From: Pelobates cultripes
Taxonomy: Eukaryota > Chordata > Amphibia > Anura > Pelobatidae
Assembly: GCA_933207985.1 (NCBI GenBank)
Contig: OW240915.1
Coordinates: 265,151,315 to 265,215,314, forward strand
Direction: 5' to 3'
DNA length: 64,000 nt
Shown: positions 13,130 to 24,245 of the stretch, one piece after another
How positions within the stretch are numbered: the first letter of the stretch is position 1
Layout of the letters: each line of letters begins with the position of its first letter
Translations under genes and position numbers: made by a program
Notes under the pieces: model-generated
Database searches by the model: none
What the model was told of the DNA's origin: nothing
The model's input: only the letters and a program-made list of their open reading frames with translations

Positions 13130-13515
13130 TTGAAGCAGCTACATACTCTTAACATAATCTGAAAAATATAAAATGGAGCATAATTACCTAACATTTACCA
13201 CCAGTCTAGAATTTGGGGATCAAGCATATGGCATGCCAGTAAGATTTTTCAGGACTTTACCAATAACATTACACATAACATTTATTTTTATTTTATTTTT
13301 TTAACTACCTGCCTCCCAACCCACAATATGCATGGGAAGGAAACATGTGCATGTATTAGGCCACATTAATTTTGTGAAGCAAAGCTTTCTTACAGTCTCC
13401 CATCAATTCTCAAACAGCTCCTGTAACTACCATGCCTGTCTGAACAGAATTTAAAAAGGATCACTAAGTCATCTCAATGACGTGGTCTAGGCGCAGTGGT
13501 ACTGTATGTTTAACC

Positions 13516-13952
13516 CTTTAAGGTACAACACCTGCAGAAAGGTCAATATTTAGCTTGAAAGTTTAAATACACATCTAGATGCCGTCATAAAGACAGCCAC
13601 TAGATGTACTTCTGCTGTAATGAGAGTAAAACTTGGTCACGTGCTCTTGCAGCTCATCAGAAAGCATTAATTCAATGCTGCTTTACTATGAGAAGCACCG
13701 GATGTGCACAGTGCTCGCGGCACATGAGCATCAGGTGTCCAAATTCTCACCTTGGATGGGACCATCGCAGGAGGAAAGTGTCGCCTCCTCAATGACATTG
13801 TAATAGGTACAGCAGCGTCAATCTCGGTGCTGGAAAAGGGCATGTATACATTTATTTTATTTTTTAGCAAATGAGGGTGGGGGTGGACAGGAGCACTGTA
13901 ACATTAGGAATACAGGTTTGTATTCTTAACACTGTAACTTTCCTTTAAATAC
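13516..13952. mobile_element. Possible decayed T2-type MITE
   Basis: The right side ends in TAACTTTCCTTTAA and the left side begins near CCTTTAAGGTAC, resembling the TTAAAGG termini of the intact elements at 14055 and 29421. Internal GACAGCCACTAGA matches the 14055 element. The ends are degenerate, so limits are approximate. Confidence 0.4.
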
Positions 13953-14054
13953 AGATTACCGAGCTATCACCTCATCAAGAAAAGGCAATCTCTTTCACAG
14001 TTTATGGAGCTATTGTACACCACACACTTTCTGCCTGCAAATTTATTTTTACTA

Positions 14055-14444
14055 TTAAAGGACCACTATAGTGCCAGGAAAACATACCTTTTTCCAGCGC
14101 TGGGCAGGGAGCTCTCCTTCTCTCCTCCTCCGTTCCGCACCGCCAGCTGCGTGCGCATTCAGTCGGTCACATAGGAAAGCATTCATAATGCTTTCCTATG
14201 GACGCTGGCGTGCTCTCACTGTGAAAATCACAGTGAGAAGCACGCAAGTGCCTCTAGTGGCTGTCAACGAGACAGCCACTAGAGGATTAGGGGGAAGGCT
14301 TAACCCATTCATAAACATAGCAGTTTCTCTGAAACTGGTATGTTTATAAAAAAAAAAAAAAAAATGGGTTAACCCTGGAAGGACCTGGCACCCAGACCAC
14401 TTCATTAAGCAGAAGTGGTCTGGGTGCCTAGAGTGGTCCTTTAA
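14055..14444. mobile_element. T2/Kolobok-type MITE, 390 bp with its TTAA flanks
   Basis: Left end TTAAAGGACCACTATAGTGC and right end GAGTGGTCCTTTAA form terminal inverted repeats flanked by TTAA. T2-type MITEs of Xenopus are described as targeting TTAA with a TTAAAGGRR terminus, and this fits with one mismatch. There is no coding capacity. Internal inverted segments include CTAGTGGCTGTC against GACAGCCACTAG at 14250-14285. The same family is seen, split, at 32858-35645. Confidence 0.8.
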
Positions 14445-15829
14445 ATGTGGCATTGTTACCAACTTTGAGACATTTTACCGATCATTGCAGATATCCTGCG
14501 ACTGCATTCCCAGCAGTATCAGCGGATTCCTTGAAGATACCCAATGGATGGTTAATAATTTTAATTGTTTTTAATGAGCATGTCTTGTTTTAAAGCTGAT
14601 ATGTAGAATTCTACACCAGCTATGGCTATTACTGGGGTAGAACACTTCTACAGCAGTTCTATTTTATTTTCCTGTACGTGAACAGAATTTTAATCTCTAA
14701 AACAGCAAACATCTATAAAATGTCAGTTTACCATTACTTTACTTTCACATTGAGGTAATCAGTAACAAAAATGATTGTTCTTAAAAAGTGTCAGATTGGA
14801 AAGTTTTCAATTGACCACTTATTTTCAAAAGACTAAGAAGTAGTCCAAAGAGTAATCTAAACTTAGAGCTAATGAAGACCGTTTTAAAGCCATCTTATGA
14901 TGAAAAGTGGGTCTTACAAGGTCTGGTGTAAAGTAAACTGAGTTCTTGACACAGTGTTACGTTTAGCAACAGGTTTAAATGAAAAGACATGCTTGAGCAG
15001 ACATTAGAAATAATGGATATAATGGCTGTTACTCATAGAATTACATGTCTTTTCAATACGTGTTTGTATCAATAGTCTCGATAAACAGTCAAAATAAAAA
15101 AAACATAAGGAGGTATTGTCATCAGTATCAATTATTCTGATTACAGGCTCTTAACAGCAAAAAACTTTTTTACTTCAATATTTCAGCCTGCAAATTTCAT
15201 TAGCATCCTGCTAGTTTGTCTTATTTCTATTACCTTCTGCTAGGTCACATCAACAAAATGGCAGCAATCTGGTGTTCTAGCTAGATATTCTTCAAACAGA
15301 ACTTTTACTAAACATTTTTATTCACATAAAGTGGGATATGAAATCAGCTTTCTCCCCATTTTTCGGTATTTCTGTTTACAGATGACAAAGTTTCTGAACA
15401 CCACAAGCATATACAATAAGCAGGAGTCTCCTAAAAACTACAGATTTAAATGGACAAACCCAAAAAAAAAAAAACATGCAATTTATTGTAGTGATGGTGC
15501 TCACAAAAGCTATGCACAAAGGCTATGATTAAAGCACACCCACAGTGGCAGGTTTGACACAAACCCGGGGGATTACCCATCATGCTAGGTACATCTCCTT
15601 TATGGCAGATGTCATCATGAGGAAGTTCACATCATTGTCTGTCCAAAATAAACGAAAGGTGAGAGCACAATGCATTCTCCAGGTCAAGCAGTAGGAAGCC
15701 CAGATAAAGATTATGAGTGCTCAGTCATAGAGGGATAGTAGCTACATTGCTAATGGCAGCACTGACTGGAGACAGGCTTGTTAAGTGCCAATTTGGTTGA
15801 CCAGAAAGTTCTATTTGTTACTTGGACAC
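14445..15829. other. Intron 1 stretch without recognised features
   Basis: AT-rich intron with an A-run near 15463-15474. No exon, inverted terminal repeat or gene-like frame is seen. Confidence 0.5.
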
Positions 15830-15859
15830 ATGGAATTCTGCAATAATCAACTTATTCTT

Positions 15860-16185
15860 AACCTCCGGCATTCCAAATGTTGTGGACTACATTGCTGGTT
15901 ATGCTCTTACAGACATAATGCTTGCAAAGCATCAAGGGATAAGTAGTCCACAGTACAGAATCTCCAGTAGATGGCTGTTGGGCAACCTCACCACCTACCA
16001 CAGAGGTAGGCAACCGCCAGTACTTCAGATGTGGACTACATCTACCCTGATCCTTTGTCAGCATTATGATTGTAATAACAATATGGTGGATGAAGTCCAC
16101 AACACCCGGACAGACAAAAAATTCCAATACCTGACCAGCTATAGTGGTTATGGTGTTTAGAGCCCATTTAACTATTTTATAACTT
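15860..16185. repeat. Fold-back repeat of the GTTGTGGACTACAT family (two half-copies)
   Basis: The block contains GTTGTGGACTACATTGCTGG, then CAAAGCATCAAGGGATAAGTAGTCCACA, and again GAGGTAGGCAACCGCC...GATGTGGACTACATCTACC followed by GAAGTCCACAACACC. This fold-back pattern, with a central GCAAAGCATCA...G, recurs at 24118-24245 and 37998-38145. It is probably a non-autonomous DNA transposon family. The open frames over it on both strands are artefacts of the repeat. Confidence 0.65.
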
Positions 16186-16229
16186 TTACAGAATGAAAGG
16201 AGCAGGGCACTTTGAGGCTCTAAATCCAA

Positions 16230-18375
16230 TAGCCTGGGTACAGTTTTCCTGTATGATAAGTGTAAACATTTTACCCAGCTCCAAATAAATAGTTAGTTAT
16301 TGATAAAGATGGATTTGATAATGAGGAATGGTTCTAAAAAAGTAAGAATTTTAGATATTTTATACAAGCATGATATTTATTCATAAACAATCTGCACTGT
16401 TAGCAGTTTAGCTATTCAACCTTACCTGGGAACAGCTTAAAAAGAATTCTATGTTACAACTCTGATCTAAGCAGCTTTTACATGCTTATTAAGAACATCC
16501 TTAACAGCTTTGGTGTCATGCAACCTACTTATTTTATAGGCCAAATGATAACTAAGTATCCTACCTAGGCAGAGAAGGTTGGTCACTGTGCCACCAATCC
16601 TAAGGCACAACTAGTCATAGGGTAGGTCAACGTCTGCATTAAGAGCTCACAATTGGTCCCTTATACATGTAGAATGATTTTATATTTTTGTTCTTACGAT
16701 AATGTTAATTTAAAACATAGGTGTATAAGATGTTTAAACAGAGTGCAAATGGCCATCACGAAAAAATAATATTTTTTATTTTTTTTTTTAAACAAATACA
16801 GGACTGAAACCCTGAAAAAATAAAATAAAAAAAACAACACAACATGCACACAAACTCCGATTTGCAAGCAGACATTTCCTTTAACTCAAAAATATATGGT
16901 TACAGGATTATTACAGCAATTATATATAAACAAATATTGATTTAGAACCTTTCTAGTCTAGGATTAGGCAAACCACATGTCGTCAGGAAAATTCTGACAT
17001 CATTGGTCCTTGAGTAGTTAAAGAAATGAATGATTCAAGTCTGAAGCAGGGTAACACAGCAGCATGAGCCATAGAGAGAACCTGACTTCATAGATACTTC
17101 TGTTGTCATAGTCTAACAGTACCAGAAATCAGAGCACTATATCAGGCTCCCTGTCATAATTTAATAACCAACTACTACTAGGAAATACAATGTATTGTGT
17201 GGCTCACTGAAAGTTTGGCTTTAACCAGGAAACAGCAGGAGTGTGCTACACAGGTTGCCCATTTATCTAGAAGTCTACCTTCTAGGATCAAAAATATTTT
17301 ATCACCAAGACAAGAAGTTTTCCATAAAAAGGAAACCTAAAAGTATTTTTGCGATCAGGATCTATTTTATCTCAAGCACTGCATGAATTAGTGCAGCACA
17401 AAAACCTGTAACTAGTACAGGACAGAAGCAACAAAACAGTTTATAAAACATTTGTTTTAAGTCTACGACTGCTCAATACAAGAAGGAACAAGTTAGGATA
17501 TAACTCCTCCTGTTTGGATAATTATTCCAACCAACAGGGCACCTATCACACCAAATGTTCCCAACTGTAAATTATAGATACTTTCCACGGGACAAAATGT
17601 CTACAATTTGACCAGCACTACATAGCCAGCTCTGGTTCCAGAGGTGTCATGTCTCTCTGTGTTCTCTTATTACACTTCAATTGTCATTAACACAAAAAGA
17701 CCTTAACCACCGAGGAAGTATCAAGACATTGCATTTGCCTGCCTCCCCTATAGACCTCTTGGCATCTACTAAATATACAGAGAACACAAAAAGCAATAAG
17801 GGGGTTTGTTCACAATCACTAGCTGAGGTTTATTCACTAAACAGTGAATTGAAAACCAAAACCTGCAAACATTTAGTGGAAGCACACAAAGTAAAACAAA
17901 CATGATTCTTTTTTATATTTCACAACCAAAACAGACTTGGAGCAGAGTTCTCCTAGAAGCGTCACCTTAAAAATACATAATCGTCAAAAAACTAAATCTA
18001 ACTAAATCTAACAAATCTAATCTACAGCACTCAGATCCACATTTATTTATTTTTTTAATACGAATAGCTATAATGTGTAAAAGAAAAATCAAATCTCACC
18101 ATCCTGGCTAGTTAACTTAAATGCAGAAAATATAGTAAATATTTACATCCTTCCACTAGGCTCAAATGATGCACATGCAATGAGAGACACAGGACAGCAT
18201 GCAGCATCCTGATTGGTAAAAGCAGTATGTGACGTTGGAAATGACAACATTGCCCACTTCAGGCTGGAAGTATAGTGTTAAATCTGTGAAATGAGTGGTT
18301 AAAGAACTAATATGGCTGAATTCTTTGCTTGCAGTTTGACAGTGGTAATGAGAAAGAATCACATTCTCATGTTGT
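16230..18375. other. Intron 1 stretch without recognised features
   Basis: AT-rich sequence with T/A tracts near 16770-16835. A duplicated CTAACTAAATCTAA unit lies at about 17998-18020. No exon is recognised. Confidence 0.5.
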
Positions 18376-18377
18376 GG

Positions 18378-18403
18378 AATATATATATATATATATATAT
18401 ATC
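18378..18403. repeat. (TA)n microsatellite
   Basis: About 13 TA units, just upstream of duplication copy B. Confidence 0.9.
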
Positions 18404-18439
18404 TCCACATGTCTTTATTATTCACAGAAACGGAATAAA

Positions 18440-18706
18440 AAAAGATGTACTAAAAGAAAGCGATTTAGAAAATTGTCAGTAAAAGGAGGTCATGCTCTAA
18501 AAGCTAGAGGGGGGCAGATTCAAAGGAAATAGTCCTTAATAGAAAGGGTGGACGATTCAGAGTAGGTTCCCAGCAGGGATGGCAGGAGAGCAAAGTGCAA
18601 AAAGGAACACTAAATGCTTTATTTAAAAAAATAAAATTAAAAAAAAAAAGGAGGAATGGGGTACAGAATCAATGTATGATATTAACCCATTCAGTATCAG
18701 GTAAAG
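18440..18706. repeat. Direct duplication, copy B
   Basis: This is the partner of 11791-12056, 6.6 kb away in the same intron and orientation. By eye most of the aligned positions agree, with copy B carrying an extra A-rich insert at about 18620-18653. Confidence 0.85.
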
Positions 18707-18789
18707 ATTTTATGTTTTATTATATTTAAAAAAATATATAAACATTCTACAGTGCCGATAGTAAAACAGAGAATTGCACACTGTAGCTT

Positions 18790-21700
18790 AAAACCCATAC
18801 AATTCCTCTTTGGCTAACTCAGTCACATTGATATGTTCTCCCACCCTCTCTTTGCAAAACATTTTTCCAGTGACATTACAGCCATATCAACCATATGTAT
18901 ACAGACAGAAAAGTACATTAATTGCAATACTTGTTATACTACCAAAAATGCATTCCAAACCAAAGCAAAATAAAAAAAAAATCCTAACAAGCCTCTCTCC
19001 TTTCAGCATATAAAACTTTCTTCAAATATACAAACAAATGGCACAACAAACAAAAAAAACCTAAGAAATAAAGAAGACCAGAGTGGTGAAGTTATGCAAA
19101 CATGTTTCAATGTTGCATTAATATGATTTAAGAATGCTACTAAAAACAAAGCAAAACCTGTTACAACATTGGTACTATTGCACTTATAGCAATTTAAGAT
19201 ACCCCACGTCACCCTCTATTAAAGTGGTAATTTAATATTTTTGTTACAAGTCTTCCACTTATGAATAAAAAATAAAAAAAAGCAAACAAAAATAAAATAA
19301 ATTATAATGTGGAGAAGGTTTGAGGATGGTGCCTTGCAATCTGCCTAAAGCATGCAACTCTTAAGATTGTTCAGTCATGATCAGTGTCAATGACTAGGTC
19401 CCTGTTATATTTAAGCTGCCATTTTAAGTTAGCCAGGGAAGCTTCTGTTGTGTGAGAGCTGGGTAATGCACTGTGCATGGGGGTCTGAAACTTTGTTTAG
19501 AGAAAAAAAAAAAAAATGGCAGAGCTGTGCTAGTGTGAATTAATGCAGTGTTGCAAGGTTTTCTTTTCCCTCCTAGTGGTGATACTAGTGGGAGGAATCA
19601 GGCAATCATAGCAGAATTTCGTCAGGACAATAGGCTCCCTGTCATTAACATGCATGGCTGCTGAGGACTTACAGGGAACATCTTCCTGTTTCAGGTTTGG
19701 AGCAGAGAGAATCTGCCCATCTAAAAAGGCAGGATAAAATAAAGTTGGTTGGCAGAGGAATGGAAAGGAAATCCACAAAGATTTAAAATAAAATGTAAAA
19801 ATAAAAAAAACTTTATTGTAGGGATTGCACCTGCCCCAAATGGCTAAGTGTAGTATATGTTAGTACAGAGCTAGTTTTCAGGGAGAGCCAGAGAAAGTCT
19901 CTGGGAGGATCACAGAGCATGGTGTGGGTCGGTGAGCTCTCCCATTCACTGGGAACTCCTCCTCAATTGCTACTTTTGTGTCCTTTGTCTATTGTTTGTT
20001 ACATGAGAGAAGACACTTTAAATAAAAAGGCGTGATAGCACTTTGCTAGGTACCCTGTTAAACCCCCCAGATTTCTGGCAGTTCCAGGGTGCCTAATTAG
20101 GTTTTTGTAGGGAATGGCTTTCTGATTCACCCCTCCCCCGGGTACCCTCCTGTGAAAGGCCATCAGGAGGAGATGAACGCTTTGCAATGATGGCTGCTGG
20201 CAGCCTGCAGCGCCTTCTCCAACAGCCTCCCCTACTCCCTCCCATCATCAACCCCCCACCACACCAGCAGGACCCAGTACTGCCACAGACCAGCAGGATG
20301 TGTACAGGGGAATAGGGGGGGTGATAAAGCAAGGAGGCCATTTCTATCTGCACATCCCACCAGGACAATGACCTAACCACCCCACTTATCCTCCTCATAT
20401 TATCGCCTTACTTATCGACTCTTAACAGCAATCTCCCAAAGCCTGCCCTTTTATTTAATCATCCCAGGAGAGGAGGCAAGTGTAGGTGTGAAGGGATCAG
20501 AGCCACCATCCTGTCCAGTTATTAAAATAAAAAAATAATAAGCAAACTACATCAAATAGAAACAAGTATACTTTAAATAAAAGCATATTTTCGGCAATTG
20601 CCCACATGGTGGGTCCACATACACACACTTGGTCTGTGTTTACAAGAAAAACCAATACACACAGTAAGGATAGGAGAGTTTGAAATCATTCTCCTTGTGC
20701 TTCATCCCCATAATCACAATCCGATCAGAAAAGCTGCTTGGGGATATAATGGTGGCAATTGAAGCTTTGCTCAATGTGTTGCCCTTAGTCCTTGTTTAAT
20801 TCAGTACTTTTTTTTGGCTCTGCGGACAAGGCACCTCGTGTTCCTCAAAGCAAAATTTGCCCCCTCCCCCAAACTGTTTGCCACTCAAACGTCCCCTGGA
20901 AATGCACACAAAACATGTCTCCTCATCCTCTTATACTGATCTCACTGGACAAGGTGCACAGGGAGCATGCATGGAACCCTCCGAACCTTTCCTGACTGAT
21001 ACATGCTAGAACCTTCAGAACCGTTCCTGGCTGATACAAAGTATCAAGGAGATGCACAATTTGCAGCAGGATGGAAATCTGAATGGGACACTCCGGAATA
21101 CACCTATGTATCTACAATAACAGGGTTTTACACATATGGTGATCGACACATATATACACACACACTCTTGTGATATCAACACTCTGAGCCCCTCACTTTA
21201 CAAGCACTCCCCCTCATTCGTGCACACACTTTGCACAAGTTGATCACCTAGCCTGCGGATGCATAGATCCAGTATCCCCAAATCGCGATATGATAGGTCG
21301 TGATTGGAGAGAGGGGGGTGAAGGTTTGAAGGACAGGATCTCCTCATGCGGTCAGGATCTCACCCCCTCCTCCTCCCTCCGGCCACAGGATCCTCCATCT
21401 ATTCTCTGCCCTCCCTCCCCCTCTCCATGCACTGTATACTGGGAGACTCGTGCTCTGCAAGGACAGCACAAAAACACAACACACAGAAGCAGCACACACA
21501 CAAAAGAAAAAAAAATTAATAACACGCACAGACAGCACTTATTCCAGGGGGAAAAATAGTAGGATATCCCTAGAGTTCGGACTCCCCGAGGATCCCCATC
21601 AAAGAGACACCAAACTTCCACAGGGCACCAAACCCTATCTCGCAGGCAAGTTGAGCTACCAGGAGTGACTTGGCTAGTTAAGGACGGCAATGTTAGCCAC

Positions 21701-21797
21701 GAACTGTCCCCTTTACCCGTATATCACGGTGTGCTCCCCCATGAACTCAGCATTGCTACTCCCCCCCCACCCCGAGGGGCTCTGAGTACCTGCTCTC
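18790..21797. other. Intron 1, promoter-proximal stretch
   Basis: The first part is AT-rich. GC content rises beyond about 20050, with C-rich runs near 20130, 20250 and 21360-21425, as often seen in the first kilobases downstream of a vertebrate promoter. CA-rich patches lie at about 21150-21170 and 21470-21505. No coding exon is recognised. Confidence 0.5.
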
Positions 21798-21803
21798 ACT
21801 TAC

Positions 21804-22330
21804 CCCTTCAGGGTGCCGGATCCGGGGCTCCTATTGTGTGATGAGCAGATCCCAGGATAGGGACACTTATCTCCCTCTCCCCCCTTCCCTCCTCTCCGGG
21901 CTGCAGGGGAGGAGGGGGAAGATCTCAATGGCTGGAGTTTACGCTTTCCCACACTCCACCTTTTATCTTTATTCCTCCCGATCCTTACTCTCTCTGTGTC
22001 CGCGTCCCGTCTTCCACCTTCTTGTCCTCTATCTCTCGCCGCTTTCCTTCCTTTGTGTTTTAATTTCAGCTCAAGTTTAATCCGGGCAGTGCACGAGCGC
22101 GTCCGCACGGAGGAGGCGAACCCGCGGCTCCGCCGGACACTCACAGACCGGGGGGATCCCACTCACTCCCTCACACAAACACACACACACTCCGGGCACC
22201 AGCTTCTTAGCCGCGTTCACGCGTCCTCCCCGAGGACCGAGCGCGCTCCCGCGGGGCCGCGAACTCACTCACTCTCTCTCACACACACATTGGACGCCCC
22301 GCCCATCCCACGCGCTCCATTGCCCCCCCC
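21804..22330 (-). other. CHD7: CHD7 exon 1 (non-coding first exon; upstream limit uncertain)
   Basis: The lower boundary is supported by a consensus donor: on the minus strand the sequence reads CTGAAGGG then GTAAGTGAG, so the exon ends at 21804. The upper boundary (transcription start) cannot be fixed from sequence, and 22330 is only a guess near the edge of the CpG-dense stretch. The exon is GC-rich and carries no CHD7 protein sequence, consistent with the untranslated first exon of CHD7 in other vertebrates. An open frame from an ATG at 22162 runs through the donor and would continue into exon 2, ending at a TAA before the main start. See the findings. Confidence 0.7.
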
Positions 22331-22352
22331 TCCCCTCCGCCACACAGCTGCG

Positions 22353-22360
22353 TGACGTCA
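22353..22360. promoter_or_regulatory. CRE palindrome TGACGTCA
   Basis: A perfect 8-bp cAMP response element, TGACGTCA, lies at the upstream edge of the CpG-rich CHD7 promoter, about 550 bp upstream of the exon 1 donor. CREB/ATF proteins bind this sequence, mostly near promoters. Its use here is an inference from position. Confidence 0.5.
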
Positions 22361-22400
22361 CACGGCCACCAGGCATAATTTATGCAAGAATTCACTAGTG

Positions 22401-24114
22401 CTTTCATTCACATCTCTCTCTGACCCCCCTTCTTCTCCTCTTAAAGGGACACGCAGCTCTTATCAGCAGCCAAGCTCCATGTGCTGCTTACTACGGCATC
22501 CAGTGATATTCTAAACAGAACTCTTACATTACATTGTAGCACTCGCCAGAATATTCTGTTAGAACGCAGACATCATTTGAATAAAAAAAAAATTAAACTG
22601 TAGTATGTATCATATAGTATAAAATATTCTAAATCAAAGTGCTCATTAAAAAAAATAGAATATCTAAACAGCTCTGCCTTGCTGGAACACAATATTTGTT
22701 AACCTGGTTACTAGTCTAATGGAAAGTAAAATAAATCAGTCCTATATTTGTAGATTTCCCTTTCTCCCAGTCACTATAATATATATATGTTTTTTTTTTA
22801 AAAAAAGGCTAAAAGCAGATCACACTCCTGCCAGCCTTTGCAAGATTATAGCATCATGGGTACAGGGTGTGATCTCCCCATAAGCCACATAAATTCCTAC
22901 TTGAACTTTTTAATTTTTACTAAATTTTTGCTGGTAATTAAAATAACACACATTTAAGTTTGATGATTTGTATCAGTTTTCTTTATGAGTAAATAGTAAA
23001 TTAAAGCTTTAAAAAAAAAAAAGTATTGGTTGCACACTATAAAGAAATGTGCTGTGCGCCCACAGGGTCATGGGAGTTGTAGTTCTTCAATAGCTGGGGG
23101 ATCTTTTTTTTTTTATGGCCACCCCTGCTGGAAGTAAAACGTGACTGTCCCGCTTTCTGGCAAGCCACTCCCACATCGTGTGTCTACAATGTCGCAAAAT
23201 ACTTTCCAGACACTTCATTTGTCACAGTTCCAAGGCTGATCCCATGGAATGCTAATAACTATTAAGTCTTTACACAGAGTGGAAAAGGTTGAGTAATAAT
23301 GATCTAACAAATATACTACAATGTAATATTTTTATCTCTTGTAAAATAGAAAACACAGCTTTTTTTGTGGAGTGGGAGAGGGAATTTTCCCATAGTAATT
23401 CCAATCTACATTACAATGAAAAATGTAAATACGATAAATATCTGATCATGTCCATTGCAACTGCCCAGTTCTCAAATTAAGCCCAAACGGTTTTAAAATA
23501 GATGAATGGTTTAGAATTGTTAAAAGCACTTTTAACAGGTTTTTTTTTTTTTCTCAGACTGTTGAAGTCTAGGCTGCACATTAACCCAGTTTTATTTCAT
23601 TAAAAATTGCCATTTATTGGGGGGGAAATGGTTACTTGTTGAAGTAACATATTTGTTTTGTGTGAGAGTTTGATTTGCAGATTGTCTAATATTAACAATC
23701 ATGAAGATGACTCTTTGAACACATGAAATATAAATTAATAGTTAATAAACAAACAGACAAAAAAAAAACATGTCTAAAACGTGACTGTGTGATTGTGTTG
23801 TTTTTTTTAGCAGAACATCTCAGTCTTACCTTTCTCTTCCTTCTGGGTTAGGGGTAAATCTAAACTCACCTTTAAAAGTCCAATGGCTATAGGAATCACA
23901 TGCAAACAAGTTTTACTTCTGGATAATGCTGGCAAATTAGACCAAACTGGAAAATGTTTTTAAACATGAGATTCAGCTCTATATTTTAACTTCAAATCAT
24001 CCACAACCCTTGCTGTATTTTCTAGTAAATACACAAAAACATAAGAATTGTTTTCAATCTTTAAAATAACTGTCCAAATTCATCTTAATTTCGTACTGCT
24101 GATTTGCTCTGAAC
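22401..24114. other. CHD7 5' flank without recognised genes
   Basis: AT-rich sequence immediately upstream of the CHD7 promoter. A short segment GGGTCATGGGAGTTGTAGTTC at about 23064-23085 resembles an end of a dispersed fold-back repeat. A/T tracts lie near 22580, 22793, 23010 and 23540. No gene is seen. Confidence 0.5.
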
Positions 24115-24117
24115 CAG

Positions 24118-24245
24118 TGGTAGGCAACCTTCCACAATCCAGAATTTGTGGACTGCATCTCCTATGTTGCTCTTACTGCCATAATACTGGGCAAGCATCA
24201 TGGGAGATGTAGTCCAAAACATCTGAAGTGCTGTATGTTGCCTGC
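24118..24245. repeat. Fold-back repeat of the GTTGTGGACTACAT family
   Basis: Begins GTAGGCAACCTTCC and ends GCTGTATGTTGCCTGCC. Inside are TTGTGGACTGCATCTCC and its partner GGGAGATGTAGTCCAAAAC around a GCAAGCATCATG centre. Same family as 15860-16185 and 37998-38145. Confidence 0.7.

Larger units (their letters stand above)
2600..21803 (-). other. CHD7: CHD7 intron 1 (about 19.2 kb)
   Basis: This is the intron between the non-coding first exon and exon 2. The donor is GTAAGT at 21803-21798 and the acceptor is the TTTTCTCTCAG at 2610-2600. Both fit the consensus on the minus strand. A long first intron is usual for vertebrate CHD7. The intron holds microsatellites, A/T tracts, at least one hAT-like fold-back element, T2-type MITE sequence and a direct duplication, listed separately. 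No alternative coding exon is recognisable. Confidence 0.85.
21800..22400 (-). promoter_or_regulatory. CHD7: CpG-rich promoter region of CHD7
   Basis: CpG dinucleotides are dense here, especially at about 22080-22150 and 22205-22265, against an otherwise CpG-poor and AT-rich window. This is typical of a vertebrate housekeeping or developmental promoter. It sits over and just upstream of the exon 1 donor on the minus strand. I see no TATA box in a convincing position. A perfect CRE palindrome lies at 22353-22360. Confidence 0.75.

Noticed and set aside
15822..16229. Overlapping 112- and 123-codon frames on opposite strands
   Set aside because: They follow a fold-back repeat, so both strands encode similar sequence. 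There is no recognisable domain.
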